DNA of 64,000 bases from Druceiella hillmani (taxonomy: Eukaryota > Arthropoda > Insecta > Lepidoptera > Hepialidae), in NCBI GenBank assembly GCA_039881145.1, contig JAYKKI010000039.1:16746001-16810000 (forward strand), read 5' to 3'. This document shows positions 23,945-34,324 of the stretch, piece by piece (positions within the stretch are counted from its first letter, which is position 1; every line of letters begins with the position of its first letter). Under the pieces are notes generated by a model, which had not been told where the DNA came from, did not search any database, and saw only the letters and a list, made by a program, of their open reading frames with translations. The position numbers and the translations under genes were made by a program.

Positions 23945-24425
23945 ATTTCTTAATTTTTGCAAACCTACTGCTATATTTGAAAGTTTGCTAAGGTTTATTT
24001 TTTTAATAGATTCCTGATTTGATTGCAACTTTTTGCGTGTTTCCTTGTTTTGTTTAGTGCGTGTAATGAAAATAATTTAAAAGACATTACTGTTTAAAGT
24101 TGGACCGTAACCTTGTACTTTCCATTAAATTCTATTTTGGGTCCATGGCTGCCGCTATGAGGGAAGTTATTGGATATGATTTTCGTTGTTAGCCACACTT
24201 TACCTAATTCCATTGGTTTTTTTTCGTCAAAAATATAATTACTACATACCAGTTAAATTAAATATTCTGTACTTGGCACCTGACTTGCAGATGAGCGGAT
24301 GGATACCATCTCTTTTTCTGAAATAATTTCAATAAATTTCAAAAATATCAAGATGCGCACAAAGCGTTGAAACACGACAACTTGACGTTATAGCATTTAA
24401 ATGTATTTGTAAAATATTTTATCTA
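23945..24425. other. No gene recognised
   Basis: There is no ORF over 60 codons and no repeat shared with the rest of the window. Confidence 0.4.
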
Positions 24426-24432
24426 TACTAAG

Positions 24433-24440
24433 ATATATAC

Positions 24441-24487
<47 letters not shown>

Positions 24488-24488
24488 A
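24433..24488. repeat. (TA)n microsatellite
   Basis: About 55 bp, mostly TA, with tacatatata steps at the left side. Confidence 0.9.
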
Positions 24489-24544
24489 TATCCAAGTGAC
24501 GGAGCTATCTACGCTTTACTTGACTGCATTTTGGGTTATAATAA

Positions 24545-24655
24545 TAATTTCTAAAAAACTAGAAATTGTGAACTAAAAACACGGGACATTTTGTTCCTAA
24601 CCCCGGACATTTCAATTGTAAACTAAAAGCTCCTATTATACTAAGAAGAAACAGT
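24545..24655. repeat. Short interspersed repeat D, copy 1
   Basis: It holds gaactaaaaacacgggacat then ttgttcctaaccccggacat then ttgtaaactaaaagctc. The same pairing of 'ccccggacattt' with gttc-taacccc is found inverted at about 58,700-58,760. The superfamily is unknown. Confidence 0.4.
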
Positions 24656-24823
24656 AATATTCATATAACAATAAGTAGGATTATTTTGTTTTAATCAAGT
24701 CTTATATATTTTACTGACCACAAGCAAAAAATTATTTCTATGCGTTATGAATTATACATATGAAACAATTATATTTTATGTATTGCATAAACAATAAAAA
24801 AATTTCAATTCCAATATTTATCG

Positions 24824-24957
24824 AATATTGAATATATTTGGCGTTAATTTTGTAGAAATTCATTATTCACAATTAAATGAAACTACGTGATGTAGTATTA
24901 TATCTACTTTCTTTAAGTTTTTTACCACGGCCTAGGTTTCGTTGTATTACAACATCC
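24824..24957 (-). mobile_element. Family B hairpin element, 5'-truncated copy (B1)
   Basis: Read on the minus strand it has only the second arm (acaacgaaacctagg...actacatcacgtagtttc) and the 3' tail (gaataatgaatttctaca + aaattaacgcc + aaatatattcaatatt). The first arm and loop are missing. The tail is the same as in B2 and B3, so the truncation is at the 5' side, as in retroposed elements. I could not find a target-site duplication. Confidence 0.8.
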
Positions 24958-24964
24958 ATCATAA

Positions 24965-25820
24965 TACTGTACCGTACATCGTTGTATTCAACATAATACT
25001 GTTACCTTTCCAATACTGTTACGTTGCCAATACTGTATTATTGCCAATCTTTATCCTTAATTTACCTCAGAAACTTAAATCAACAGGTAAGATTTATAAT
25101 AAAACTTTAAAATCAACAATAAAATTAATTTCAAAACTCTTACGAGTTTTAAAATTCCTGGCAAGTCATCGTATATTTATATTTAGTCTTAACAATTCAG
25201 AATACAATTTTTGATTATTGTTCATTTTTTCATTAGTCCTTGGGTTAAACTAATGTGAAACTCTACACCCCGGGCTCTTATGGGAAATATACATGTCCTG
25301 TGCATATCCCCCTGAAGGGTCTTTTAAAAAGAGGATAGTGTCCGGGGAAAAAGTAATGGATGGCAACCCTAGCTGCATTTATTTGTAATGTCTACATAAG
25401 GCCTAGAATATAAAGCCCTAATAACATAGAATAGCTATAAAACAATAACTTCAGTGCGTGACAACCGATTACGAATGCGTATCTTTATCAAATATGTCAC
25501 ATATTCAATTTTTTTTATATTCTTAGTGTAGATAAGAAATGTGGGAATATGTTGACACTGTAAATGAAAAAAAAACTTATCGGTTGTTCTTATTTTAATA
25601 GGAAAAATAAACTTAACAACGGATTAACAAAGAAAATTTCTCTTTCTTAATTAATTATGTATCCGTACAAAAATGGAAAATTTACGTCAACGATTAATGT
25701 CAAGAGTCGGTAATGTTTCAATCGACAGACGTAAGATACACTAGCTTTTATTTTTTATTTTATGGGTAATTTCGAAGAATCAAACAAATCGACAATTTTC
25801 ATTCATTTTCCGACATATGT
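24965..25820. other. No gene recognised
   Basis: The 'aatactgtta' phrase repeats four times in short order (about 24,960-25,040). The 90-codon plus ORF (24942-25214) has no motif. A GC-richer patch at about 25,255-25,340 (ccccgggctcttatggg...atccccctgaagggtc) has no ORF. Confidence 0.4.
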
Positions 25821-25824
25821 TAAG

Positions 25825-26103
25825 TTGTAAGATATACACAATGAAATGAAACTACGTGATGTAGTATTATTTCTACTATCTTTAATTTCTTTACCAAGAC
25901 CTAGGTTTCGTTGTATTACAACATCTTCAGGTGGGATATTAGCAAAGATCCCACCTGAAGATGTTGTAATACAACGAAACCTAGGTCGTGGTAAAGAAAT
26001 TAAAGATAGTAGAAATAATACTACATCACGTAGTTTCATTTAATTGTGAATAATGAATTTCTACAAAATTAACGCCAAATATATTCAATATTTGTAAGAT
26101 ATA
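25825..26103 (+). mobile_element. Family B hairpin element, full copy (B2) with 12-bp TSD
   Basis: The arms 25839-25937 and 25948-26046 (99 bp each) are inverted complements with about two or three mismatches and a 10-nt loop (attagcaaag). After the second arm comes a tail found on one side only (aataatgaatttctacaaaa ... atattcaatat, to about 26,092). The element is bounded by the direct repeat ttgtaagatata at 25825-25836 and 26092-26103. The two ORFs starting MKLRDVVLFLLSL, one on each strand, are just the two faces of the palindrome and are not genes. A transcript would fold into a ~99-bp duplex. Confidence 0.85.
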
Positions 26104-26104
26104 A

Positions 26105-26515
26105 TTAAGAAAAATAATAAAAGAAATTTACTAAAATAATTATATTTAGATTTATATATTCTTTCGTATATTTCTAATCTAAATAAATTTTATAAATAAT
26201 TTGAAAATAAATTAATGTTTTATTAACATTAAGTCTCTTCTCTCTTGGATAATTTAAGCAGAAAAAAAGAAATATTTTTTATGAAACTTTAAATTTTCAA
26301 CAATTAAATTTTTCAACAAGGTATGTGAAAATTAATATCCTATATATTATTCAAAATGTTGTTCTTAATTAGCGGAAACAATACGCAAATTAGAATCAAT
26401 TTGCGTCGATTGGCTAGTTTAAATCATAGTCCATTGTTAACGAATATGAAAGGTAAAAAGCACTTGATCGCATCTATTCAAAGACATAAATGATTAAAAC
26501 AGGTGTCAACAAACG
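26105..26515. other. No gene recognised
   Basis: Strongly A+T-rich with no ORF over 60 codons. Nothing is shared with other parts of the window. Confidence 0.45.
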
Positions 26516-26519
26516 AATC

Positions 26520-26755
26520 TCGGCACTAAACACACGTCGCTCCTAGCGCAATGTTACATCCTGTCTAAAATTCAGTCCATCCGGCACCGGAAGCCTTTGA
26601 AGTGCTCGGAAGCGGTGCCATCTGGCCAGTGAGACACTTGTTTGACCCGACGGAAGAGACTCGCCAGTGAAAGCCTAACTCTATCCGTTGTGAGATGGAA
26701 CTTATATATGTGTTTATAGAAGCAATAAATATTAGTGATTCTTTTCTTTGATTTA
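26520..26755. other. GC-rich block with stem-loop and poly(A) signal; possible LTR piece
   Basis: ggcaccg (26583-26589) pairs with cggtgcc (26613-26619). The block goes on through gagacacttgtttgacccga...cgccagtgaaagcctaactc and then aagcaataaatatt, which includes an AATAAA signal. Such a GC-rich-to-AATAAA layout is seen in retroelement LTRs, but no matching second LTR or primer-binding site is visible. It directly adjoins the 3' end of the broken non-LTR retrotransposon. Confidence 0.3.
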
Positions 26756-26759
26756 TCCG

Positions 26760-27085
26760 TCCAACTCTTTGGGCGATTTGCCCATTTCGTCAGAGTGAAT
26801 ATTTGAAGCGGCGGACGACCTCATTGAGTGGAGGAACAGCCCAACCCAATTGCCTTCCGCAGAATCACCTCCCAAACTCTCCTGTTCTTGACCAGAGACA
26901 TCCAGTTCGTTACACTTACGATTTTAAAGTCTTTTTCATGCAGTCGAGCCACTTTAGTTTAGGTCTTTTTCAGGAGCCCAATGGTCCCTTTTGTTGCCCA
27001 ACTGTCGTCCATTCTGCTCAAGTGCCCTGCCCATTTTATTCTCTGAATTGCGATGTATTTGACTATATCCAGTTCTTTAAGTAAT
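26760..27085 (-). pseudogene. Broken non-LTR retrotransposon, C-terminal part of the reverse-transcriptase ORF
   Basis: Minus-strand translation from about 27,085 gives ELYKLLKELDIVKYIAIQRI followed by KWAGHLSRMDDSW. In another frame comes RPKLKWLDCMKK, and then DFKIVSVTNWMSLVKNRRVW followed by EVILRKAIG. The order (I)VK-I...R(I/L)-W-GH(L/V)-RM, then GRPK-RWLD, then D(L/F)K...(V)NW..LA.(N/D)R..W is the well-known C-terminal signature of the pol protein of many insect LINEs (probably RTE-like). At least two frameshifts and stops disable it, and the 5' part is missing, as expected for a dead 5'-truncated copy. The 93-codon plus ORF at 26803-27084 is its shadow. Confidence 0.85.
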
Positions 27086-27138
27086 TTGTAAAGTTCAGAG
27101 TTAGTTCTTCATATACATATATAAGGTACTGTAAATTT

Positions 27139-27171
27139 TTAAGGGTACATAGTATTCCTATGTACCCTTAA
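27139..27171. repeat. Perfect 14-bp-arm hairpin
   Basis: ttaagggtacatag (27139-27152), tattc loop, ctatgtacccttaa (27158-27171). There is no T-tract logic here (eukaryotic DNA), so it is not called a terminator. Confidence 0.9.
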
Positions 27172-27229
27172 ATGTTATATGTGCCTATATGTAAATACAA
27201 ACTATTTAAAAATATTAATTTTACATTAA

Positions 27230-27760
27230 GTTCACAGGCGTAAAAATATTGTGCGTATTTCAAGAATTATAAAATCTAGGGTAATCATTAGTTTTGCTGC
27301 TAATCTTCTAATCAAACTTTACCAATCCTGTTTTTTTCATGGTTTTTGGTTCAGTTGTTTCGGGAACAAGGCAGGAATGCTATATTTCCGCTTGATTTTT
27401 AGAATATCTAAAAAGATATACGTAATTTAAAATTATGAAAAAAATATATTTTTGTGTTTGATTCCCATAATAGGCTCTTTAAAAGAACTACACTACACAG
27501 ATTATATATAAAATTAATTTTTTTTTAAATTTTATTTGAACTCTTTTTAATTCCTTTATAAAGTAAACTAGTGCAAAATATGTGAATAAATAAGTTACTA
27601 TATCAATGCCAGATTCTGTGTCGCACGGTTTCTAAGAAAATCGCCTGTGACAGACGGACAGAGACCCTAACACCACATATATTTCCTTTCCATACAGACA
27701 CGTAAGTGATCTTATAAAAGTTCCTTTTATCAGTTCGAGATACGGAACCCTAAAAAAGAT
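27230..27760 (+). mobile_element. Family A copy
   Basis: It has the block ggcgtaaaaatattgtg, 'ttctaatcaaactttaccaa', gttgtttcgggaacaaggc, then gcctgtgacagacgg, acacgtaagtgatcttataa and gagatacggaaccctaaaaa at the end. The order agrees with the 9-kb and 60-kb copies. Confidence 0.65.
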
Positions 27761-27764
27761 ATAA

Positions 27765-28125
27765 CGACGTGGTGTATAGAAGAACCATCGCACGTATAAA
27801 TTGTGATTTTTTTAACCTGAATATTTTCTTATTTTTATTCTTGAATTTAATTTATATAAACAATTAAAAATATATAATAACACTTGTAAATTATTTCTGA
27901 GCGTTGTTATTTATTCTAGCGCGTGAAATTTACTCAGCTACACGCGTTATGCACAGAAGACGCCTCGCCCCCCACCCCTTTTAATCCCCACTCTTCTCAA
28001 TGCTCCATCCCCACTCTTACCGCGTTCAAAGATAACGGTAACGCTTAAGTTACATATTAGCAATTCTCAGTTTCATTTTTTCCACAATTCACCTAAAGAA
28101 GTGTAGCTGTTACGAACTCCCTTAT
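27765..28125. other. No gene recognised
   Basis: There is a C-rich run at about 27,964-27,990 (ctcgccccccacccctttta). There is no ORF and no repeat match. Confidence 0.4.
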
Positions 28126-28129
28126 CACT

Positions 28130-28370
28130 TGCATAACGCAATGTTGACAGATATAACTTCTATTACGCGAGCGGTGCAGCTCAGTGCACGTGTCTTTAGA
28201 TCACGTGCCTTCATTCTGCCTTATCAGCCAAGTCGGCGTCTCTACAACAAACAGTCCCCAAGAACAATAACCATCTAGCGTTCTAGATTACGGTGAACTA
28301 GTTGTACAGGCACGGCGGAGACCGGCGAATCGTGTCTTCTAAGCGAACGTTCAATAGCATCTTCAACCCG
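28130..28370. other. CpG-richer island, no ORF
   Basis: It is richer in CG dinucleotides than the surroundings (acgcgagcggtgcagctcag, cacggcggagaccggcgaat). E-box/CACGTG-like sites occur (gcacgtg, tcacgtg at about 28,190-28,207). It could be a regulatory region or an untranslated exon, but nothing ties it to a gene. Confidence 0.3.
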
Positions 28371-28599
28371 CAAATCTTCATCCTATAGTGTTAAATGACC
28401 TTAAAGTCTGTCACAGAAGTGTAATATATAACGAATGACAAGATCTGGGGCTAAAGAAGCGTTCTATACGCTCAGCAAATACAAGACAAGGTATGCCTTC
28501 CTCGGAAATCTAGGATTTAGACATTATTGCTCTTCGGTATGTCTGAATCAAAATTTGTTCCCTAAAGTGTTTTTACTATCACGTAATACCCACCGCAGT

Positions 28600-28840
28600 G
28601 ATACATCTGATGTAAAATTTAGTACTAGAAATTTTTTTAATGTTCCATATGGTATCCATATGGTTCCATGGGGTATCATTTGAAAGGGCTATTTACAAAG
28701 GCCCCAAAATATTTTTTTACAATTGTAGGTAGTATACGTTTAGAAATATATTGAAAATTATCCAAAAAAATTTGTGTTTCCCTATTTCCAAAAATACTGA
28801 ACCCAACATTTTGAAAAAATAGGGTTGCTATAAGTCTACG
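28600..28840 (-). mobile_element. Family A-related fragment (middle part, minus strand)
   Basis: Read on the minus strand, ttctaaacgtatactaccta...aaaaaaatattttggggcct...agccctttcaaatgatac...ccatatggtat parallels the stretch ggaaatatactacctaaaat...tttttgagaccc...ttttcaaacgatacac in the 3.6-kb copy. The fragment at 61,120 has the same 'ccctttcaaatgacacccca' phrase. Both ends are eroded. The overlapping 82-codon plus ORF (28435-28683) is not supported. Confidence 0.5.
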
Positions 28841-28844
28841 CAAT

Positions 28845-30185
28845 GGTTATAAAAAATATTTCATAAATTCACGATAATATAGTTATTATTAAACATTTAT
28901 TTAGCTGGAAAATCCATCCAATCCACTTGGCTGTTTTTTTACCCATGAATTCAGTCCCTTTAACAGTTTAGTTTTTTAATTAAACTTAATTTATTTTTGC
29001 ACGCTATGTTCTCTTACAGAAGAAACACATGAGCCGTAAAACACTAACACCACCTATCCGCTATTATTCGTACTATATTCTACTACGAAAATATAATATA
29101 GATTCATAGAAAATTACCGCCATCTGTTCTTAATTTGATGAACTTTTTTAAAAGGAATCCAGTAGCAAAATCATTGTACATTGAAAGTGGCGGTACTGTT
29201 GCTATTAACAACGCTCATTGGATTTTGTTTCATTATGTACCCTAACATCACATAGAATTCCTTTTCTGCTACGTGCTTTCAAATTTATTGGAGAACGAAA
29301 ACTTGTGCAGATCGGCACTCGATTATTGACTGGATCTCAGCAACACTATTTACATATTTGACTCACTGTTGACAAATTTCCACTTCAGCGACATGCAGTG
29401 AAAGCGTTTAAAATATAAAACTATCATACAATCAGATACACAAACGTATATTTTATATACGTGTACAAGAGTAACATTAGCCGGAAGCGTGCTGCGGTGA
29501 AATCTAGTTATATAATGTGTTTGGACGATGCTGATAAGTCGCTCTCGGATCACGTGCGAATATTTTTTTAAATTTTATCATCCTAGGTTATCTTGAAGAC
29601 ATTATGCTGCCACAAAGTTACTTGTTCTTCTGATTCATTTAGTTGATTAGCCATATTTTATTCCGTTGTAGCTGTATCGTGTGGGGTCTTTATCATTTTC
29701 GTTGATAACACCAAAAAACGTAAATATGTTATTTTTTGGATGTATAAAATCTAGAATTTGTCACCAAACTCTTGAAACAAACGAATAACAATGATACCGA
29801 TTTATGACAAACAATTTTTATTCAATATTTTTTAAGCGAAACAAACCTAGATTTTGACTGAATATAGTTATAGTTAGTTTAGTCTGAACTTGTAACATGC
29901 AGACACTACGCCAGGAAGTTGGAGAACTGGTTCTGGTCTAGATTTTACGCGATTGTCTATGAAACGTGACGTTGCCACGTTGGTTGTTTAAAACAACTTC
30001 AGAATAGTTATTCTATTGTTTTACTAGAGTTTATTAGTAGTAATTGATAACTTCGTTATACCAACCTTACGTCCGGATTAAGTATTCTCGGAATAAGAGT
30101 AGTATAACTTAAGTTTTAAGTGTAGAAAAATATTCGAAGACTGCGTAAACTTAAAATATATAGTATTTACATAAGGCTAGTATTA
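28845..30185. other. No gene recognised
   Basis: A small palindrome, cgtatattttatatacg, lies at about 29,446-29,462. The longest ORF is 67 codons, on the minus strand (29553-29350), without motif. No repeat is shared with the rest of the window. Confidence 0.4.
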
Positions 30186-30187
30186 AC

Positions 30188-30392
30188 ATTCGTTAAATAA
30201 TTCACAGTTAAATGAAACTACATTAGCAAAGATAATATCCCACCTGAAGATGTTGTAATACAACGAAACCTAGGTCGTGGTAAAGAAATTAAAGAAAGTA
30301 GAAATAATAACTATATCACGTAGTTTCATTTAATTCTGAATAATGAATTTCTACAAAATTAACGCCAAATATATTCAATATTCGTTAAATAA
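30188..30392 (+). mobile_element. Family B hairpin element with most of the first arm deleted (B3), 13-bp TSD
   Basis: The element begins ttcacagttaaatgaaacta as the others do, then jumps to the loop (attagcaaagat), so most of the first arm is lost. The second arm (cccacctgaagatgttgtaa...cacgtagtttcatttaatt) and the one-sided tail to atattcaat are kept. It is bounded by attcgttaaataa at 30188-30200 and 30380-30392. This copy can no longer form the long hairpin. Confidence 0.85.
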
Positions 30393-30399
30393 CTAAAAT

Positions 30400-30470
30400 T
30401 AAAAATAAAACGTCGATCAAGTACGCGTAGAACTCGCGCCCTAAGAGCTCCGTACCGTTATATCTTATTA
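30400..30470. mobile_element. Small fragment of family A-type 5' block
   Basis: gtacgcgtagaactcgcgcc + ctaagagctccgtacc resembles the 5' motif of family A and of the long inverted repeat (gcgagttggactcgcac, gaactcttc). It is too short to place further. Confidence 0.35.
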
Positions 30471-30712
30471 CCATAAAGCTTCATAATTAGATATTTTAGA
30501 AATGAACAAAAAAACTGAAACTGAAAAATCAAAGAATTTAGTTTGTCAAATAAAAATTCTACATAAATTTAAGGATTAATGATCCTTTCCTTTGCTTTTG
30601 CTATACGTCCACGGGATGTATTCTGAGCACAGTCTTGAAAGTACTATATAATACCAAATGATTCGGTATTAATCCGGTATTATATTCTATGTATTATATT
30701 TTTAGGTATAAC

Positions 30713-30732
30713 ATGAAAACTATAGTTTTCAT
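30713..30732. repeat. Perfect 20-bp palindrome, partly repeated
   Basis: atgaaaactatagttttcat is fully self-complementary. Its right half (actatagttttcatgatact) recurs at about 30,755-30,775 and, shortened, at 30,775-30,790, just before the 92-bp palindrome. Confidence 0.9.
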
Positions 30733-30787
30733 GATACTACACTTAAAAACTTAAACTATAGTTTTCATGATACTAACTATAGTTTCT

Positions 30788-30879
30788 ATGATAATTAAAA
30801 TATTATTTTTTAAAAAGAAATCAAATCAAGTTATAACTTGATTTGATTTCTTTTTAAAAAATAATATTTTAATTATCAT
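30788..30879. repeat. Perfect 92-bp palindrome without spacer
   Basis: The centre lies between 30833 and 30834 (caagtta|taacttg). Every base of 30788-30833 is matched by its complement in 30834-30879. The arms run atgataattaaaatattatt ... tttctttttaaaaaataata ... attatcat. A perfect spacer-less palindrome of this size is hard to maintain in replication and is a classic source of cloning or assembly trouble. Confidence 0.97.
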
Positions 30880-31168
30880 ACGATGTAAGCTCTTCATAAT
30901 GAAACTCAAGGAACCTAGAATGTTTTTTTCATAATAGACAGTTTTTGTTTTTTGGAATGTGTAAATAAAATACAATCTTTTTTAATATTTCAAATTATTT
31001 ATTCGGTTTTATTTATAAACACATTTAATCAGTTCCTTGTTTCTTATAGCGTACATTTGTTTCTTACAATTTAAAATAATTATTTTAAAAAAATCCGTCA
31101 AATTTGATCGAATTTGTTTACTATTCCAATAGCTATTTTGTATTTTATTATATTCGAAAGAGGTAATG

Positions 31169-31422
31169 TGCTAAGAGTCAAATTTACCTAGTAAACAAAT
31201 GTGCCTACCGAAAATAGCAGTAATGACTGTACACGATAACAGCAATAAAACTGTGTCTATTCATTCTTAGAATTGTCGGCATTCGTAAAGATAATTTCGG
31301 AGTCTATGTGAGTCTATTAGTAATAAATATGTATTTAGTTAGTGATAATAAACAATAAACAACTATTTTTGCCTAAACAGTGTCTTCTCGTATGTAATAG
31401 AGAATGACGGGTTCGTTACAAG
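31169..31422 (+). mobile_element. Possible solo LTR
   Basis: The segment begins tgtgctaagagtc. It has several aataaa signals near its 3' side (gataataaacaataaac) and ends gggttcgttacaag. The pentamer ggtaa lies immediately before it (31164-31168) and again right after it, which could be a 5-bp target duplication. No internal retroelement sequence or second LTR is seen, so this is a suggestion only. Confidence 0.3.
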
Positions 31423-31503
31423 GGTAAGAAATCAGTGTATGGGTTAGAAAGCAAACTAATAAGATTGAACAGTGTTTACCTTATAGTATTCCATTGTACA
31501 CTG

Positions 31504-31880
31504 TTTACACTTTACTTTTTATAATGCAAGTCAAATTTTGTTAGATTTTGTGCGATATTGTGCGTTTTTCCTTATTTTAAATAAGGAAAAACGCACAATA
31601 TCGCACAATTATCTCGATGTATGTGGGTTAAGGTTAGATATCAATTTTAGTATCAATAATTCATATTAATGGGAACGATTACTTTCCATTATAAGGAGTT
31701 TACACTTTACTTTTTATAATGGCAAGTGAAATTTCGTTAGATTTTGTGCGTTTTTCCTCATTTTAAATGGGTATTATTTCAATAAATAAATATTTCATGA
31801 TCTCGATGTATGCGTTAAGTTTAGATATCTATTTTAGTATCAATAATTCATATTAATGGGAACGATTACTTTCAAAGATT
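31504..31880. repeat. 195-bp tandem duplication
   Basis: tttacactttactttttata begins at 31504 and again at 31699. Both copies pass through gttagattttgtgcg, tttttcct-attttaaat, atctcgatgtatg, 'tagtatcaataattcatatt' and aatgggaacgattactttc. The first copy holds the 61-bp palindrome. The second does not, but has aatgggtattatttcaataa in its place. Confidence 0.9.
31548..31608. repeat. 61-bp palindrome, 30-bp arms, 1-nt spacer
   Basis: The left arm ttgtgcgatattgtgcgttt...ccttattt (31548-31577), single t, right arm aaataagg...aaacgcacaatatcgcacaa (31579-31608). The arms match perfectly. The tandem sister copy has only the left arm (gttagattttgtgcgttttt), so the palindrome arose within this copy after, or during, the duplication. 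Confidence 0.95.
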
Positions 31881-31884
31881 CCAT

Positions 31885-33200
31885 TTATTATTATAGATTA
31901 TAAAAAATTTTTTTTAAATTTTGTGATTCCTTTACTTTTTATAAAACGAAATCAAATTTCGTTTGTTTCGTTTTTTGTAAAAAAAAAACAAATTCCATTA
32001 TTAAATTTAAACATATTTTTTTAATAATATAAAATAAAAAAGAAACAAAATTTTACTTACGATTATACATTTTTATAAAGAGAAATCAAATTTTATTTTA
32101 ATAATACACCTAAGAAAATTAATATTGAGTACCATAAAAAACAACTGTACACACAATTATGTAAAAGACTGCACAGTGGACTAGCAAGTAGATTGAAAAG
32201 AATATAAATAAAAAACGCAAGCCTAACAACGCGTGGGCGTACTTCTCGTTAATCCGAACAATACATCGTACGTCCAGCCAGCATCCATCTATGCTCGGAG
32301 ATAATCCGCTGCAATAAACTAATAAATTTACGATCTCATTTTGCCATTGGCGGCGACCTAAAAGCTCTTAAAATACTTACCAACGTCACAACCATTGTTT
32401 TCATTAAAAACTATTTTACTAGGATAATGTTGCAATGCACGTATAATACATTACTATACAGCCGATTGCATAGAGAAGAGGAGCTTTTGAAAGCTCAGCG
32501 GGTGTTTGAAAAGCTCCTTGGGCGTAGGACAAATTAGGAGTTTTCTTACGATACAACTAAAATTTCCGTTGTTTACCATATCGTTAAATGTGTACAGTTA
32601 ACAAATTGCATTAGTGTGTTAAAAATATTTTATTTATCTAAATGCTTCATAATTTTACATTGTTATCGACACCCATAGACAAATTAAATTGTTATATGTA
32701 ACATGTATGACATTGCGAAAGATTGAATCAAATATATAATAATACTTTCCAACCACTACCCGAGTCGTCTCTGAACCACTTCAGGGGCCCGTAACAACCC
32801 ATCTCATACATAAGAGGGGCTTTTGAGAACCCTCTGATAGTATCCCGTATCTACTATCAAACGCTTCCAGTCAACAGGGTCAAATACTGTCCCTATCCAA
32901 TGAGTCCCTTTAATACTTCCATTTCTTCTAGAACGCTCTAAATGCCTCAAAGATCGCTCCGCACTCACCCAAATCATGATGGCTAAAGGTCTCTCGTCCT
33001 GAAGATTCGCGTGATTCTACTCTAATGCTCTGTTGACGCATGCCCTCAAAATCAAAACTCTACGCGTATCGTCGCGTTCACTGCAATAAAAAAGCGTGAC
33101 TCGAGTCCTGCTTATCGAAACCGCAGGAACACGCCAGGCTAACACTCAGAACTAATTTATGCCAATTCACGCGCAAGGCGCCATACCCAGTCAGAAACTG
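31885..33200. other. No gene recognised; possible LTR-like patch
   Basis: At about 32,589-32,795 a stretch begins tgtgtacagttaac and ends cttcaggggcccgtaaca, which looks like an LTR 3' end, but nothing confirms it. At about 32,475-32,520 ggagcttttgaaagctcagc and tgaaaagctcc form loose inverted or direct pairs. The 63-codon minus ORF at 33269-33078 is unassigned. Confidence 0.3.
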
Positions 33201-33206
33201 TGAAGC

Positions 33207-33354
33207 AAAATAGTCACCATTGACCAAGATCTTCTTGAGCCGCTCAGAACCATCGGATAAAAATAGCAATTAAATACTGACGAAGAGCGGCTCAAGAAGA
33301 TCTGGCTCAAAATAGTCACTATTGAGCCTGATTTTCTTGAGCCGCTCAGAACCA
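33207..33354. repeat. Direct ~46-bp repeat with 18-bp inverted copy between
   Basis: aaatagtcaccattga...cttcttgagccgctcagaac (33207-33254) recurs as aaatagtcactattga...tttcttgagccgctcagaac (33309-33354). Between them gagcggctcaagaagatc (33285-33302) is the exact complement of 33228-33245. So one motif occurs as forward, inverted, forward, which is a small-scale version of the 47-51-kb rearrangement. Confidence 0.9.
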
Positions 33355-33369
33355 TTGAGGGAAAATAAC

Positions 33370-34320
33370 AGTCAAATTTATAATCGCATTTTTGAGGAAC
33401 TCGGATAAAATAACCAAAATGACAAGAGAACTCAAGTCACCGAATTGATAAAACGCCATGGTGTGTACAGTTGGTTCCTTCGAGAGACAATTGTTTCCAG
33501 CTTGAGGGAAATTACTTTATACTCAACAGACAGGTTACAGCTATATAAAACGAACAAGAATATCCCTAAAAAGATGGTTTTTTGGTCCATTTGGGGGTCC
33601 AATAATATTTATTTAAATTGTCATCTAAACGATACTTTATGAAGCATTAAATATAAAAAGATTTTAAGATGGTCATAAGAATCGCTTCAGAGATATAATG
33701 GAACACATTGGTAAAAATACAACCTGTGCATCGCAAATTTGGTTAATAGAACTTATAGTTTAGAATGTTTTCTATTTTTTAGTTCCCACCAATTTATAAA
33801 AACTTAAACTAACGCATCTCGGATAGCCGTCCAAAACTTATATAATAATTATTATTAAGTGCAGTAATAATATGTTAGCATTATCTTGTTATGGTATTAG
33901 AGGATATTTAGTTTTTAATTTTTATATATTTTCTTAAATGTTTTTAGAGTTTTAAGTATATTTTCTTTGGCTATAGTTATTGAAGGATTAGGTATAAATA
34001 CCCAATTATATTGTGGATAGACCAAAAACCATATGTTCATTATAATATGCTTGTTTCTACTATTATGACTCTAAGTATCTTTGAAGCGGTTCATATGCTC
34101 TTCTTAATTTTTTTTTTATAATTAATTCCTTATCATAAGCTACTATTTAGCCCACAAATTAATTAAAAACTCCCGGTTTGCCAAATGTCATTATTTGTCT
34201 TCAAGTAGCGCCACACGTGAGATACGATGAATGAGACAGAATGAAAAAAACACGTACATAACAAAGATATTCAAATTAAAGACGATTTACTTACATCGCC
34301 TTTTTGGGCCACTTTTAGAG
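33370..34320. other. No gene recognised
   Basis: A 65-codon plus ORF (33445-33642) has no motif. The rest is A+T-rich. Confidence 0.4.
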
Positions 34321-34324
34321 CGCT

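Noticed and set aside
25803..26043. Two ORFs on opposite strands that start with the same residues (MKLRDVVLFLL...)
   Set aside because: They are the two faces of the family B palindrome. The reading frame follows from the inverted repeat and is not conserved in B1, B3 or B4.
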